NCBI RefSeq assembly: GCF_018446385.1
Contig: NC_055987.1
Coordinates: forward strand, 9,757,705 to 9,821,704
Length of the DNA stretch: 64,000 bases
Direction: 5' to 3'
Origin: Zingiber officinale
Taxonomy: Eukaryota; Streptophyta; Magnoliopsida; Zingiberales; Zingiberaceae
Program-made: the position numbers and the translations under genes
Part shown: positions 1-10,636 of the stretch, one piece after another
Numbering within the stretch: the first letter of the stretch is position 1
Layout of the letters: every line of letters begins with the position of its first letter
The notes under the pieces: model-generated
What the model saw: the letters and a program-made list of their open reading frames with translations, nothing else
Databases searched by the model: none
What the model was told of the DNA's origin: nothing

Positions 1-625
1 AGATGGTTTAGGGTTTAACTTTTGTATTCTTTTTACTATTGATAGATTTCCATTTCAGTTTATTATATTTTGATTCAGTAATCATAGTTTTTAGCTTAAT
101 TGTTTTAATTCAAGTGTCTTGGTTAATTAGGTTCAATTAAGTTTGAAATTGTTCTTAATCTTGCTTAGCTTAATTTGTATCACTGTTCACTGTTCAGTAG
201 GTTAATTTCTGTAGTTAAGATTTCAATGCTTTAGATTAGGTTTAATTTGAGTCTTGTTATCTCATTCTTAGTTTAATTGTGTGTCAATGACTTAATCTCA
301 ATGTAGGAGTGACAATGCGTTAAGATTTGATTGTTGGCACATAGGTAGGTTTTATTTATGCATTAGAATAATTTCTTAATTGCTATGTTTTCATTTGTTA
401 GATTTAGATTTAAAGTTTAAATCCCCCCAACTCCATTTTTATATCGAAAACCCCAAAAATAGGAATAAAAATACAATCCTAAATTACATCATACTGTTGG
501 TTCTTCGGATCGATCCTGGGCTCGTTACTACAACATTATTGTGAAATTAAGGGGTTCAGTGAAATATTAAATTGTTAATTTGATAAGCCTATTTGTGACA
601 TTTAATATAGATTTTAGGCTTATCA
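1..625 (+). mobile_element. 3' end of an Athila/Tat-type LTR (partial, continues left)
   Basis: AT-rich with no coding potential. From about 495 the sequence has the look of an Athila/Tat-type LTR terminus: a stretch around a GATCGATCCTGGGCTCGTTA word, then ends in TTATCA at 625. From 626 the sequence matches, by eye, the internal 3' region of the SIRE-like element at the far end of the window (63.24-63.30 kb), so 625/626 is an insertion junction. The left LTR end lies outside the window, so length and target-site duplication cannot be checked. Confidence 0.35.
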
Positions 626-1168
626 TTGCTCCAATAACCAAGAAGGCCTAGTGCCTCGCCACGACCTGGAAGCCGAAATATCGAAATAAAAATATTTAAT
701 TAACCTTCTGATAAAAGCATTAATATTAGAATTAAACAATGCTTTAAAAAGTTTTTAAACATATCCTTAGGAACTCTTTAAATTTTTTTTCTAGAAAAAT
801 TTTTTCTTGAAATTTTAACTTAGAAATTTTCCTTTGAAAATTCTAAAAAAATCATCTTAACTTAGAAATTTTTTTTTAACACTTAGAAATTTTTTTTAAG
901 TAAAACCTAATTCAACTTTTGTAACTTGTTTGCCCCTGTTTTTGCTGTGATCAAAGGGGGAGAATAAAGAAAAGTACAAGTTTAGGGGGAGTTAGGAGGA
1001 GTTAGGAAGTTTAAATTTTTAATATTTTTTCTAAATATTGTTTCAATTTTACTTATTGCAAAACTTATGCTTAATATGCTAGTTTAGTAATTTTTCTTTA
1101 AAATTACTTCTTGTGTCTGTTTTACCCTAACTAGAACTTGGGTTGATGCACATCAAAAAGGGAGAGAT
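626..1168 (+). mobile_element. SIRE-like copia element C, internal 3' non-coding region
   Basis: The start (CCAATAACCAAGAAGGCC, then a CGCCACGACCTGGAAGCC word) matches the reverse complement of 63.24-63.30 kb in element D, so the two belong to one family. It is AT-rich with no open frame. The last bases before the LTR, CATCAAAAAGGGAGAGAT at about 1151-1168, are a purine-rich polypurine tract and place the following LTR as the 3' LTR of a plus-strand element. The body of the element is not present to the left because another LTR ends at 625. Confidence 0.6.
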
Positions 1169-1507
1169 TGTTGGACCCCGTGGTAGTTTTGATGTGATCA
1201 ACCAAGTTAGTTAGGTCCTGCGTTTTGTCTGAACCCTGTGTCTGAGTGTGCAGGAACTTAGGAGCGCAGGAAGTCGAGCGGAAGACGCAGCTAGCGAGAA
1301 GGACGGCACGGGAAGAGAGCCGACGGGCTCGGTGCGTCCGAAGGACGAGAGAGCTGCGGAAGAGTACTCCGGTGGAGCGAGAAGAATGTGCACGACGTTC
1401 GAGGGACGAGAAGCCGGACAGAAGCCTGCTCGAGGAGAAGGTCGGGAACTGGGTTCGGATGATCCGTATTTCGGATGGCCGCAATCACCCAAGGAGCCGA
1501 ACCGGAG

Positions 1508-1875
1508 CAAGTCAACTGGAGTTGACTTGTCAACGGTTCGGTCAACATAACACCATGATCGGTCGACCGAACCCCAATCCTCAGAAGACCAACCGCTGGT
1601 GACACGTCAGAAGCCATGTCAGCAAGCCAGCCGTTGGAGGACTGATCGGTCGACCGAACCTCTTGGTCGGTCGACCGAACCAACGTTTATCCATAGACTC
1701 AGTCGAGCGTTTTGATCGGGCCAGTGCAGAGGAAGACCGTTGGCCGATCGGTCGACCGAACACAATGATCGATCGACCGAACCTGAGCTCGATCCACAGA
1801 GACTACACCTTGACGAAAAGATGGGTAGGTACAGCAAGTTCAGTCGACCGAACCTGGGGATCGGTCGACCGATCC
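1508..1875. repeat. LTR module of TCGGTCGACCGA palindromes
   Basis: A perfect 12-bp palindrome, TCGGTCGACCGA, occurs at 1559, 1646, 1667, 1748 and 1861, with near copies around 1769 and 1840, usually followed by ACC. A separate hairpin (GTCAACT, two bases, AGTTGAC) lies at about 1510-1528. The module is absent from the related LTRs of elements A and D, which carry other words in the same place. Confidence 0.85.
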
Positions 1876-1930
1876 CTCTCGAGTCAAACCTGATCCCGAA
1901 GATCAGGTTAACAAATAGACTCTAGAACCC

Positions 1931-1940
1931 CTATATAAAG
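1931..1940 (+). promoter_or_regulatory. LTR TATA box
   Basis: CTATATAAAG lies about 57 bp after the palindrome module and is followed by a GGGGTCTCGG start-like region. It is the expected Pol II promoter of the element C LTR, dividing U3 from R. Judged from motif and position only. Confidence 0.6.
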
Positions 1941-2263
1941 GGGGTCTCGGGTAGCTATTGAAATACAACGAATACGAACGAAGTAGCAACTCTAGTAATC
2001 TCTGTTTAAGCAACTACTGTGCTGTCAAAGTGTAAAAGGATTCTCCGCCTTCTGAGAAGGAGTTTTTCTTACTGCGCTTTTCTTATTGCCCTGGATTAAC
2101 AACCCACTTGGTTGTAACAAAGTTAATTTCTATCTCCTTTTATTTCTGTAGTTGATTTTATATTGTTGCTTTATTTTAAGAGTTGGAAAGCTTTGAGGAG
2201 GGTATAATTTTTATTTGCAGGCAATTCACCCCCCTCTTGCCGGTCCCCGCTGCGCCTACACGC

Positions 2264-3120
2264 CTGACGTCATCAGCCGCATGATCCCCGGTAGGGTGCT
2301 TACAGATCAAGACTCCAGATATGAGACATGGGGCGCAACTGGGGGTAATGCCTGACCTGCCCTGACTGGTCGGATTTTCTCTGCTTGGATTACATATCTA
2401 GACCTGGTACTCTCGGTAGGCCGACTCCCAGTCGGTTCTTGAGCAATCCAAAAGGGAAGATGAGGCTCTCGCCACAGCTCGTCCTTCTCATCAAGACTCG
2501 AGCCAAGTGTTATACCTGACAGATCAGCCCAAGCTGCTCCTAGTCATACCCGGGCTAGACAGAAGGCACTAGTTGACAATAAGGTCAGGGAATCGTAACT
2601 GGCTGTCAGAGAATACCTGCTGTATGTCAGAGAATATTTCAACGATCTACTGTTATCTGCAAATGGAACTTTCTTCCAGTCCATGGGAGAGTGTCACACG
2701 TCCTTCATCACTTGACAAGTCCTGACACCCGACATTTTCTGACATAAGTCAAGTTCCAGATGTACACACGGTCATATAAAAAGGGAGGTCCTCTCCCTTG
2801 AGCGGGTACATTCTCTCGCACATTCGCACTTGTCCTCTACAGTTCTTTTTCCTTTGTACACTGTTCTTCCGGACAAAAAGTACCTGACTTGAGCGTCGGA
2901 GGGTCGACGCCGGGGACTTTTTCCCTAGTATCTGGTCTCTAACGTTCCGTGTGCTTGTCTGAGTGTGCGCAAAGCTTAAGTAACACCAGCTTAATCATCG
3001 TCGTCCTTCAGTTCCACATGGGGGTCTGTTTTCCAGTGCACATACGCCAAGTGTCCTCGAGTAACCTCTCTGACAATACCTCAGTCGGCCTTTGTCTGAT
3101 TCGGATTCCGGACAGGATCA
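2264..3120 (+). mobile_element. Tat-lineage gypsy LTR (solo or truncated)
   Basis: Begins TGACGTCATCAGCC and ends GGACAGGATCA, the same end as the Tat element LTR at 16516 in this window. A TATA-like CATATAAAAAGG lies near 2772, in the same context as CATATATAAAG at about 16258. The following base pairs enter unrelated copia sequence directly, with no primer-binding site. I find no matching 5-bp duplication at the two edges, so it may be truncated rather than a clean solo LTR. Confidence 0.5.
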
Positions 3121-3544
3121 TGTAGGTTGTTTTTTCAAATTCTAAGAGATAAGGTTTCGTCTAAGAAATATTACATATCTACTAGTAGAGCGTCTATCTT
3201 CAAGAGAGCTTGCCCAATCCGCATCGCTATAGGCATATAAATCTCAAGACGAGTGACGCTATAAAAGAAAACCATGTGAAATAGTACATTTGAGATAGCG
3301 AAGTATTCTTTTCACACTCTCCTAATTTTGTTCAGTGGGAGTATGCATAAATTGACAAGCACAATTTACTACAAAGGTAATATCAAGGCATGTGATAGTA
3401 ACATATTGTAAGGCTCCGACAATACTTTGATAAACCTAGGGATCATACATCACAAAAGAGGATGAAGTTGTAGAAAAGTTGTTTATAGCAGCAATTGGTG
3501 TAGAGATTGAATGTGCTCCATCCATTTTAGCTCATTAAAGAAAT
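3121..3544 (-). pseudogene. Copia polyprotein remnant: end of RT and RNase H
   Basis: On the minus strand a broken frame reads like the end of Ty1/copia reverse transcriptase and RNase H: a SIVGALQYVTITCLDITF-like segment, then QFMHTPTEQN, SVKRILRYLKCTISHG and AYSDADWASSLEDRRSTS. Several stop codons interrupt it. It is the downstream continuation of the copia remnant at 5821-8830, from which it is separated by the 2.3-kb solo LTR. No 3' LTR of this element is seen; the remnant ends at the Tat LTR at 3120. Confidence 0.75.
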
Positions 3545-3774
3545 TGTAACGTCCCGCCTTCTACTAACTAGGCTGTAAGGCCGGGGGTTACATTATGCTA
3601 ACTATTCTTGTGCAAAAATAAACTGAATGAATTAAAACTCTATGCTGTGTGCTATAAAATTCGAACTTTGTGTTCGGGATACATTGCTGAAGTTATACAT
3701 ATGCTAAAGAAGGGATCTTAACTTCTATTTGGTTGTAAACTGAAGTTAGGCACTTCTGGCTGAAATCAGACACT

Positions 3775-4165
3775 TCAATCGATCAGCTGATCGATTGGAG
3801 TTGGTTGATCGATCCACTGATCGATTCGATGTGCTACTATGCACGGAGTCAAGTCTGGATCGATCGGCTGATCGATCCAGCCTGGCCAATCGATCTAGAG
3901 ATCGATTCAGAGGCTCTCTGATCACGGGATTTAAATTCCCGATCGATCGGTTGATCGATCCATGGCCGATCGATCAGCTGATCGATTCATCAACTTTCTG
4001 TACGCGGAAGTCCGCTTCCCAGTCGATCGGCTGATCGATCGAGGACTTCTCAATCGATCAGCTGATCGACTCAACTGCTCATTGTTCGCGGGGAATCACC
4101 TCTCAATCGATCGGCTGATCGATTGAGGACCTCTCAATCGATCAGTTGATCGATTGAGTTTCTGA
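3775..4165. repeat. GATCGATC palindrome/hairpin array in the solo LTR
   Basis: About ten near-palindromes with core ATCGATC NNNN GATCGAT. The best, at 4102-4127, has 11-bp arms (CTCAATCGATC / GATCGATTGAG). Outer arm bases differ between copies yet often stay paired: CTCAAT/ATTGAG in some, GGAT/ATCC in another near 3860. Between them lie unrelated spacers with occasional smaller palindromes such as GGGATTTAAATTCCC near 3930. Confidence 0.8.
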
Positions 4166-4844
4166 TTTCACTGAAATCAGCCACGAACTCATACAGAATT
4201 GTCAGAACTCAACTATAACATAACACAATACCACTAGACAGGTTATCACTTATACTTTGCTAGCTTATATCAAGATAACAAGCAATCCAAGCATGGCATA
4301 AAATCTAGTTTTACAATTTATGATATTTAGCATCCTAAAAGTGCAGAGAAGTAGCAACATAAGAAAATATTAAGTTTTTAAATTTGCTAGTCTCTAAAGA
4401 TCTTTAATCCAAGTTCCTTCTCACACACATCTTCATCGCATTGCCTCCAGCCTCCGCTATTTCATCTTTCCTTACCTTTATCTGCAGTATAAGGAAAAAT
4501 GCAACTATAAGCTTGGGAGCTTAGTAAGAAACCATCTACCTCAAAAAAACATGCATTTACAGAAATCATGCTTTTTTTAAAAGATGCTATCCTGATACGT
4601 AAGCTGAGAATCATGCTAGGAATGCTAAAACATGGCATGTGAGCATGGAACTCATGGTAATCAAGAACTAACATGAACCTATCTGCTATATCAATAGAAA
4701 ACTGAACTGAAGCTAAGTTGAATTCACTTATCTGTTTTATGAAGTTTGAAAACTATTTTCATAAATAGGTAAAAATACTAAACATGCTGTTGATGGGTCC
4801 GGCAACTGTACTTGCTGTGTGCGCATCCCTAACTAGGCCCGAGG

Positions 4845-5060
4845 TAGCAAATCCCGAATCTAGTAGGGTTACTAGGTTATCTAAACCTAGGGACGACTAT
4901 GGGAGTCCAACCCAAAGACAACTGAAGTCTAGTACAGTGCCACTGATAAAGTAAAATACTGATTTTTAATCTGACTATTTTGTCTTGTTCTGACTAGGTT
5001 ATCTGAACCTAAAGGCGACTGTGGGAGCCCACCCATTGGACCGTAGTCCTATATCACTGA
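4845..5060. repeat. Diverged direct repeat inside the solo LTR
   Basis: The segment around 4870 (ACTAGGTTATCTAAACCTAG, then GACGACTATGGGAGTCC) recurs around 4995 (ACTAGGTTATCTGAACCTAA, then GCGACTGTGGGAGCCC). Spacing is about 125 bp. Each copy also contains an internal inverted pair (AGGTT...AACCT). No gene is seen here. Confidence 0.55.
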
Positions 5061-5820
5061 AGCAAGGCTATATTTGCTAATTAAAATGTATCTAGGGCAT
5101 TTAACTGAACTATTAAAATGCCTATCGTAACATTTAACTATACTAGGCATTTTATCGAGCACTTGGTGTGCTCTAATTTTGCATGTAGCTAAAGTAAGAC
5201 CATAAAAGTGAACTAGAACCATAAGAGCATGCGAATAACTACTTATACTGCAGGTGAGGGGTTACTTACTTCCTGCGCTAATTTTTCTTACAATCCGATC
5301 GCTAGGTTTTCGGAGAAGATGACCGTTTCGGCGATCCTCTTGCGTCTATGCTTCCTTCTCGCGGAGGGGAACGTTCTCGTGCCGGAATTGTCGCCGGAAG
5401 GTGCTCCTATGGCCCTAGGGTGGAACCCTAGATTTTCCTTGGACTTGTGCGCCGAGAGGATGAGGAGAAGAGGGTTCGGCGGTGAGGGTTTGAGGGAGAG
5501 GAGAAGTTATCGTTAAAATAATAACTCCCCACTTAAATTCCCTATTTATATTAAGTGGTAAAAAAAACCCCTACTAAACCTTAAGTATAATTGTCCTCCA
5601 TTCCTTTCAGCACACCCCTGCCGGGGTCCCTTGGTTACTAGAGTCATCTATAAGGCGTAGAGTTTACTAGGTCTCGGGTTCAATTCCTGTTTAGATTGTT
5701 TTACGTCCTTATTTATTTTTGCTACTTCGTCTATTCTAAAAATTCTAGAAAAATATTCTAAAATTTCAGAAAAATAATAGAATATTTCTAAAATTACTTT
5801 TAGAATTTTCGGGCGTTACA

Positions 5821-6640
5821 GAAACTCAATAATATATTTTCTTTGGGAGAGGAGATAACCTTCATCATGTGGAATAAATTCAATACCAAGAAAAAAAATG
5901 AACATTTTCCAAATCGAATGGGAAATTCTTGATTAAGAAGATTTAATATAGTTCTGATGTCCTTCTGATCAATGCCGATTAATAAAATGTCATTCACATA
6001 AATAAGAAAAAATATCATAGATCTATTATTATATTTGTATAATAGAGAGGAATTAGTCTTTGATTTAGAAATTCCTTGAGTTTGTAACAATTTAGATAAT
6101 TGATGAAACCATGCTCGAGGAGCTTGCCAAAGACCATATAAAGATTTCTTGAGTTGACAAATATGAGATGGAAATTGTGGATGAATAAACCTAGACGGTT
6201 GCTTCATAAATACAGTTTCCTTAAGATGACTATGGAGAAGTGCATTAGAGATGTCTAATTGTCGTGCATGCCAATTAGAACTAATAACTATTGATAACAA
6301 TAATCTAACAAATGTAATTTTGATGACTAGAGTAAAGGTGTCATTGAAGTTAATACCAGGTTGTTAACTAAATCCTTTGGCTACAAGTCGAGTTTTGTAC
6401 TGTTCTAGAGAACCATCAGCTCGATGCTTAAGACGAAATATCCATTTAGAGCCCACAACATTCATGGAGGGAGTGTGTGAAACTAGGTTCCATGTTCTAT
6501 TACGAAGAAGTGCATCAAATTCTTTAGCCATTGCATTACACCAATTATGATCCTTGTTTGTTTTTATAAAACAAGTTGGTTCAACGGATTTTGAAAAAAA
6601 AAACACTAGAGCTCATGGAAGGAGATGTCATTGGTGGGCA
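5821..6640 (-). pseudogene. Copia reverse transcriptase, degenerate
   Basis: Minus-strand frames at 6606-6364 and 6300-5821 match Ty1/copia reverse transcriptase in order: AMAKEFDALLRNRTWNLV, VGSKWIFRLKHRADGSLEQY, LVAKGFS, then LDISNALLHSHLKETVFMKQ, LKKSLYGLWQAPRAWF and the active-site block. The family YVDD reads YVND here (IYVNDILLIG), so a catalytic aspartate is lost. A frame break separates the two parts at about 6310-6360. The frame is then cut by the solo LTR at 5820 and resumes at 3544. It cannot encode an active enzyme. Confidence 0.8.
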
Positions 6641-7160
6641 TCGTGCATATATGTCACTTAAAGGAAGCATACAACGAGGAGTAATATTATTTGAATCACT
6701 TGTTGATGGTGATGAAAAAGTAGGCTGATATAGTGATTCTGATGATGACTTGTATTATCTGATGATCCAAAATTAGAGGGTGTATTATCTATAGCTGGTG
6801 AAACTTCTAAAATTGGACATGGAATAGGTTCTAAAATATTGTCTCTTCTAATATTATCAGTACATTCTGCTCTTAATGGAGTAGTCACTTAGGGTGATTC
6901 TGATGATGTAGAAAAGTTTACAGAGAGCTCTGGAGCAAGACCTAGGATGTCATCTCCTCTTGAATCTTTAGTATGTCTGATTGGATGAGCGACCTGTGGG
7001 AACTTAGATGTGATATTAGGTGGTGTCAAAAAGATACCACATTTTCCTAAAGATAGAGTTGTTGTGGCTGCAAAAGGAAATAGAGACTTAACAAAATTAA
7101 CATGTCGAGAGTATATATATATGTTGATATATGTAGACAACGATACCTATGATGTAAATT
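6641..7160 (-). pseudogene. Copia integrase-RT spacer region, degenerate
   Basis: Between the integrase-like and RT-like frames the minus strand has only broken frames rich in Ser, Asn and Pro, as is usual for the variable linker between copia integrase and RT. No conserved motif is recognisable. Assigned by position within the element. Confidence 0.5.
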
Positions 7161-7795
7161 ACTATAATCGAGAAAAACACATTATTGAGAATGAGGATTT
7201 AGTTTATGTTTAGAGTAGGGGTGTAGCCATGGATAACATGCGCATGCAACCAAAGATATGTAAAAAGATGTAGTTGGGAGGCTGATTATAGAGTTTTCCA
7301 TGGGACATTTATGTTGAAGCAATGGAGTCAGTAGATGATTAATAAGACAAAGTGCAGTTTGAACTACGTCATCCCAAAATTTAAATGGAACTGATGCATG
7401 ATTGAGAAGACCTAAGGTAGTTTCGATTATATGACGATGTGTTCTCGCCGTGGAGTTATTTTGTTTGGAAGTGTGAGGACATGAGACTCGATGGAGAATG
7501 CCAGAAGAGTATAAATGATAATGAAGTGCTTGATATTCTCCTCTCCAATCAGAGTGGAGAGAGAGTATTTTATGACTTGCCTTTAGAATCGACAAAAGAT
7601 ATCAAAAATCATATTTTCGTTTTATAAGAAAGATCTAGGTAAACTTACTAAAGTCATTAATAAAAGTCACATAATAAAAAACCCCTGATTTGATAAAATA
7701 GGAGCAAGACCTGAAACATTAAAGTGCATTAATTCTAAACGAAAACTAGATATATGAGAAGTATAGACAAAAGGTAATTTGTGACTTTTTGCATT
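7161..7795 (-). pseudogene. Copia integrase core, degenerate
   Basis: The minus-strand frame 7595-7182 carries the copia integrase core: HSDWRGEYQALHYHLYSSGI, HRVSCPHTSKQN, HRHIIETTLGLLNHASVPFK and FWDDVVQTALCLINHLLTPL. Upstream (about 7800-7600) weaker similarity to the start of the core is visible (SHKLPFVYTSHISSFRLEL), with stops. Frame breaks and stops rule out function. Part of the same element as the RT and gag remnants. Confidence 0.75.
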
Positions 7796-8330
7796 TAAAC
7801 ATGCTTCAAAAGAATGTGATGAAAATACCACAGAAGTTGGTAAGTCAAATCGATTAATGATTTCTTGAATAGGATATAGAGATAGATGACCAAATTGTGC
7901 ATTTTAAGAGGATTTGTTGTGTGTTCCCTAATGAGAGCTTTCAAGGAAGTAGGTTGAAGGTAATAAAGATCATCTCTGATTTCTCCTCGGAGGAGGGTGG
8001 TTCCTATTATGAAATCCTTCACAAGACAAAAATGAGAATAAAATTCAAAGAATACATTATTGTCAAGAGCAAATTGATGAACTGAAAATAAATTTTTAGT
8101 GATGGATGGAACATGAAGAGTATTGTGTATATGAAAAAAATTGACCAGATAAATGAAAAAATGTATTTCCAAGATGAGCAATTTGTAAACCTTAGTCAGA
8201 TTCATTGCCTACTTGTACTGTGTTAGGACCATGATATGAGCAAGGTTCTATAAGAATGTCATAGTCTGGTGTAACATGATGAGTTACTCCAGAATCTAGA
8301 TGTCATCTTAAGATTGAAGAATTTGACGTA
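7796..8330 (-). pseudogene. Copia protease and GAG-pre-integrase region, degenerate
   Basis: Minus strand: an aspartic-protease motif LDSGVTHHVTPDYDIL at about 8305-8260, followed by NTLHVPSITKNLFSVHQFAL and FFEFYSHFCLVKDF, TTLLRGEIRDDLYYLQ. These are the protease and pre-integrase landmarks of Ty1/copia in the correct order. The DSG catalytic triad is visible, but the region is broken by stops. Confidence 0.7.
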
Positions 8331-8830
8331 GGTATATAAGGATTATTTGTAAGGGAGAATGCACCTGGATGAGATAATGAGGTTTGGGGTGAAGCTTGAT
8401 TTGAAGATGCAAAACCTTCGTAAAAGTTTGAATCAAATCTCTTATAATATTGATGAGCAAAGTGACCATGGTTGAAACATATCTGACAACATCCTCGATC
8501 TAATCCTTGACCTCATCCTCGTCCTTGTCATCGTCCTTGGTCGCCTCCTCTATTTCTTCTACCTTTATTTCTTTGATTTTATTGATGATGAGTAGCACTA
8601 TCGGTTTTGTGAGTCGTATGTGTTGTAAGAACGGTAACATCTGACATCCTTTAAGATTATAATTGTAAGAGTATTTCATGAGAGAATAAAATGCCATGAA
8701 AGGTATCAATTGACACTTGATCTATGCGAGTTGTCACATTTGGAATAAATCTGTCATTTTGAGGTCCCAAATATATATTAGTAAATCTGATTCTAAAATA
8801 AGATGTCCAATCTCGGTTAGATTGTTGGCT
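8331..8830 (-). pseudogene. Copia gag end with zinc-knuckle remnant
   Basis: Minus strand near 8500-8430: an Arg/Gly-rich run followed by CCQICFNHGHFAHQYYKRF. This is a CCHC knuckle in which the last cysteine appears as tyrosine. The downstream Ser/Pro/Asn-rich text (SNQASPQTSLSHPGAF) is typical of the gag-protease spacer of Ale/Retrofit-like copia. The upstream part of gag fades by about 8830 and no 5' LTR is seen. Confidence 0.6.
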
Positions 8831-8958
8831 AGATTATTAAAACATCTCTTATTTATAAAATAGCCAAATACATATATTAGTAAGAATAAAATAAAAAACA
8901 TTTTGACTCACAAAATACTCATTACTTATTTATTTTAAAAAAGCATAATTAATCTGAC

Positions 8959-9314
8959 ATGGCCAGGGGCAGATCTACATTAGGATAGGACATAAAGGCC
9001 CCCCCCCCCCCCTCCAAATTTTTTTAATAACATAATTTTATAGAGAATTTTTTAATATTTTATTAGTATATATATATTTAGCCCTAATTTGAAACATATA
9101 TTTAATTGGTGTAATGGTAAGTTTTATTTTTATTTTAACACACCTGAATTTATGTTTTTTTTCTCCTTTATTTTTTACATTTCAAGTAAATATACATTAT
9201 GCATTTTGAAAGTTTGGAGAGGTTATTATTATATAATACATTTAATAATTATTTTCGTCACTTAGTATACCGGCCCCCCTCCAAACTTAAAATCCTAAAT
9301 ATGTCCTTGGGCAT
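8959..9314. mobile_element. Non-autonomous element with imperfect terminal inverted repeats
   Basis: Left end GGCCAGGGGCAGATCTACAT and right end ATATGTCCTTGGGCATG are imperfect inverted copies, and inside each lies a C-run next to a CTCCAAA word (8999-9012, and about 9273-9284). The interior is AT-rich without an open frame. The build suggests a MITE-like DNA element, but I could not fix a duplication at the edges. Confidence 0.35.
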
Positions 9315-10254
9315 GACCCACCTACTTCTCAATTTTAAGAGAAAAGAATAGAACTCTTAAAACATTACTAATATTAGAGTTCTATAAGAATTTTTTTAGT
9401 CTATAATATGTCACCTCAATAATACATCAAAAATATAAAAACATATCACTCTCTCCATAATTAAAGAAACTCTTCTTGTAATTTTTTATGGACCCTATAC
9501 TATTTTTTTTGTACATCATTAAATTCCGATCTCACCCATGTTATTGATTTTGAAACGAAAGAACCTGTTTGAAATTTCACTATCATTCTTAAACTACAAA
9601 TCTCAAATCATCCATAATTGTTAGAGTTTGTTTTCCAATTTTTTTATTCATAAACCTCTTTAAAATCTCTTATTGGAGATGAGATTTTTAAAGAGGGCTA
9701 TGAAACCCAAAAGTTAAAAAAAAAAAAAAAAAACTTAAACCATCATAAGACACGAAGTTTGAGGTTTTTATTTCAAGAGCAATAGAAAATTTTCAAAGCT
9801 ATCATTTTCTTTTAAAATTGTGAATGTGGGTAGGCAACTTGATCCAATACTAATTAATGACATGATATAAAGATGTGTGATTTGCTAATATAGAACCCCC
9901 AAAAAGGTCTTTGGGAGATTTTTGCAGGTGTTTATGTTTTTGATGTGTAGCATATTGAGGGGAAAAAAAAATTCATTCAGAGCTATAACTATTGAAGATG
10001 CCTTGAAAATAAAAATTTTAAACCTAGTGCTCATAATGATTTAAGTTTTTTGGTTTTACAAACCTATTTAAAATTTTTGCATTGGCGTTGCATAAAAAAA
10101 ACGAAGCTTGACCAGAATTAATTACAATATCCACTGTAATTGATATATTCAAATTCACCCTCAGTATCTTAATGTCGTTGCAGTTCTCGAAGGGAGAAGA
10201 AAAGATCGATAAAAATAATTTGCTTTTCATTTCCTTCCATCCTAATTAATATTA
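9315..10254. other. AT-rich intergenic sequence, nothing recognised
   Basis: No frame longer than about 70 codons and no motif I recognise. Contains an A-run of about 16 near 9720. Confidence 0.6.
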
Positions 10255-10636
10255 GGTAATGCTAAATGGTTAGAATTTGACTACTAAGAATATATACATA
10301 CATGTATATGTATGGACATTTTAGTAATATCATATGTACATATTAATTACATGCATGTACATGCATGCATTATCATTGGTAGATAAAAATTTCTAGCTGG
10401 TCAGATTCTGGCCAACAAGATTTACTTAATTACATAAACCATTCCGTGTAACATTATTCCATTCAGTAAATCTTGTTGGCCAGAATCTGATCAGTTAGAA
10501 ATCTGTATCCCCCAATTATAATACATGTATGTGCATGCATATAATTAATATACACATATGATATTACTAAAATGCTCCTGTATATACATGCATGAATACA
10601 TTCTAGCTGATCAAATCCTGACCATTTAACACTACC
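10255..10636. mobile_element. Foldback MITE with long inverted arms
   Basis: The whole 382-bp unit folds on itself. Outer arms begin GGTAATGCTAAATGGT and end with the complement (ACCATTTAACACTACC). The innermost arms are nearly perfect (TCTAGCTGGTCAGATTCTGG at about 10391 against CCAGAATCTGATCAGTTAGA at about 10480), with a loop of some 35-40 bp. The arms contain TACATGCATGTA-like runs. No coding capacity. Confidence 0.65.

Larger units (their letters stand above)
1169..2260 (+). mobile_element. SIRE-like copia element C, 3' LTR
   Basis: Starts TGTTGGACCCC and ends GCGCCTACA (TG...CA), 1,092 bp. The first 350 bp align well with the LTRs of element A (22938 down to 21965, minus) and element D (62616 down to 61752, minus). 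A palindrome-rich module fills 1508-1875 and a TATA box follows. Near the 3' end, the words CAATTCACCCCCCTCTTGCC are shared in form with the ends of the other two LTRs. Short open frames across the module are a by-product of stop-free palindromes, not genes. Confidence 0.8.
3545..5820 (-). mobile_element. 2.3-kb solo LTR inserted in the copia remnant
   Basis: Starts TGTAACGTCCCG and ends CGGGCGTTACA, so the ends are inverted and fit TG...CA. It is flanked by GAAAT (3540-3544) and GAAAC (5821-5825), a five-base duplication with one difference, and it cleanly splits a copia frame. A minus-strand TATAAATA at 5543-5550 with a pyrimidine-rich leader below it suggests minus orientation. Length and end words fit Tekay/Del-type chromovirus LTRs, but no internal domain is present to prove it. 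Contains a GATCGAT palindrome array (3775-4165) and a diverged direct repeat (about 4845-5060). Confidence 0.6.

Noticed and set aside
1246-1893. Several overlapping frames of 60-130 codons on both strands
   Set aside because: They lie within an LTR, overlap each other on opposite strands, and consist of Arg/Ser-rich translation of GC-rich repeat sequence.
2261-3123. Clean solo LTR with target duplication
   Set aside because: The ends match a Tat-type LTR but the flanks ACGCC and TGTAG do not match each other, so I report it only as solo or truncated.
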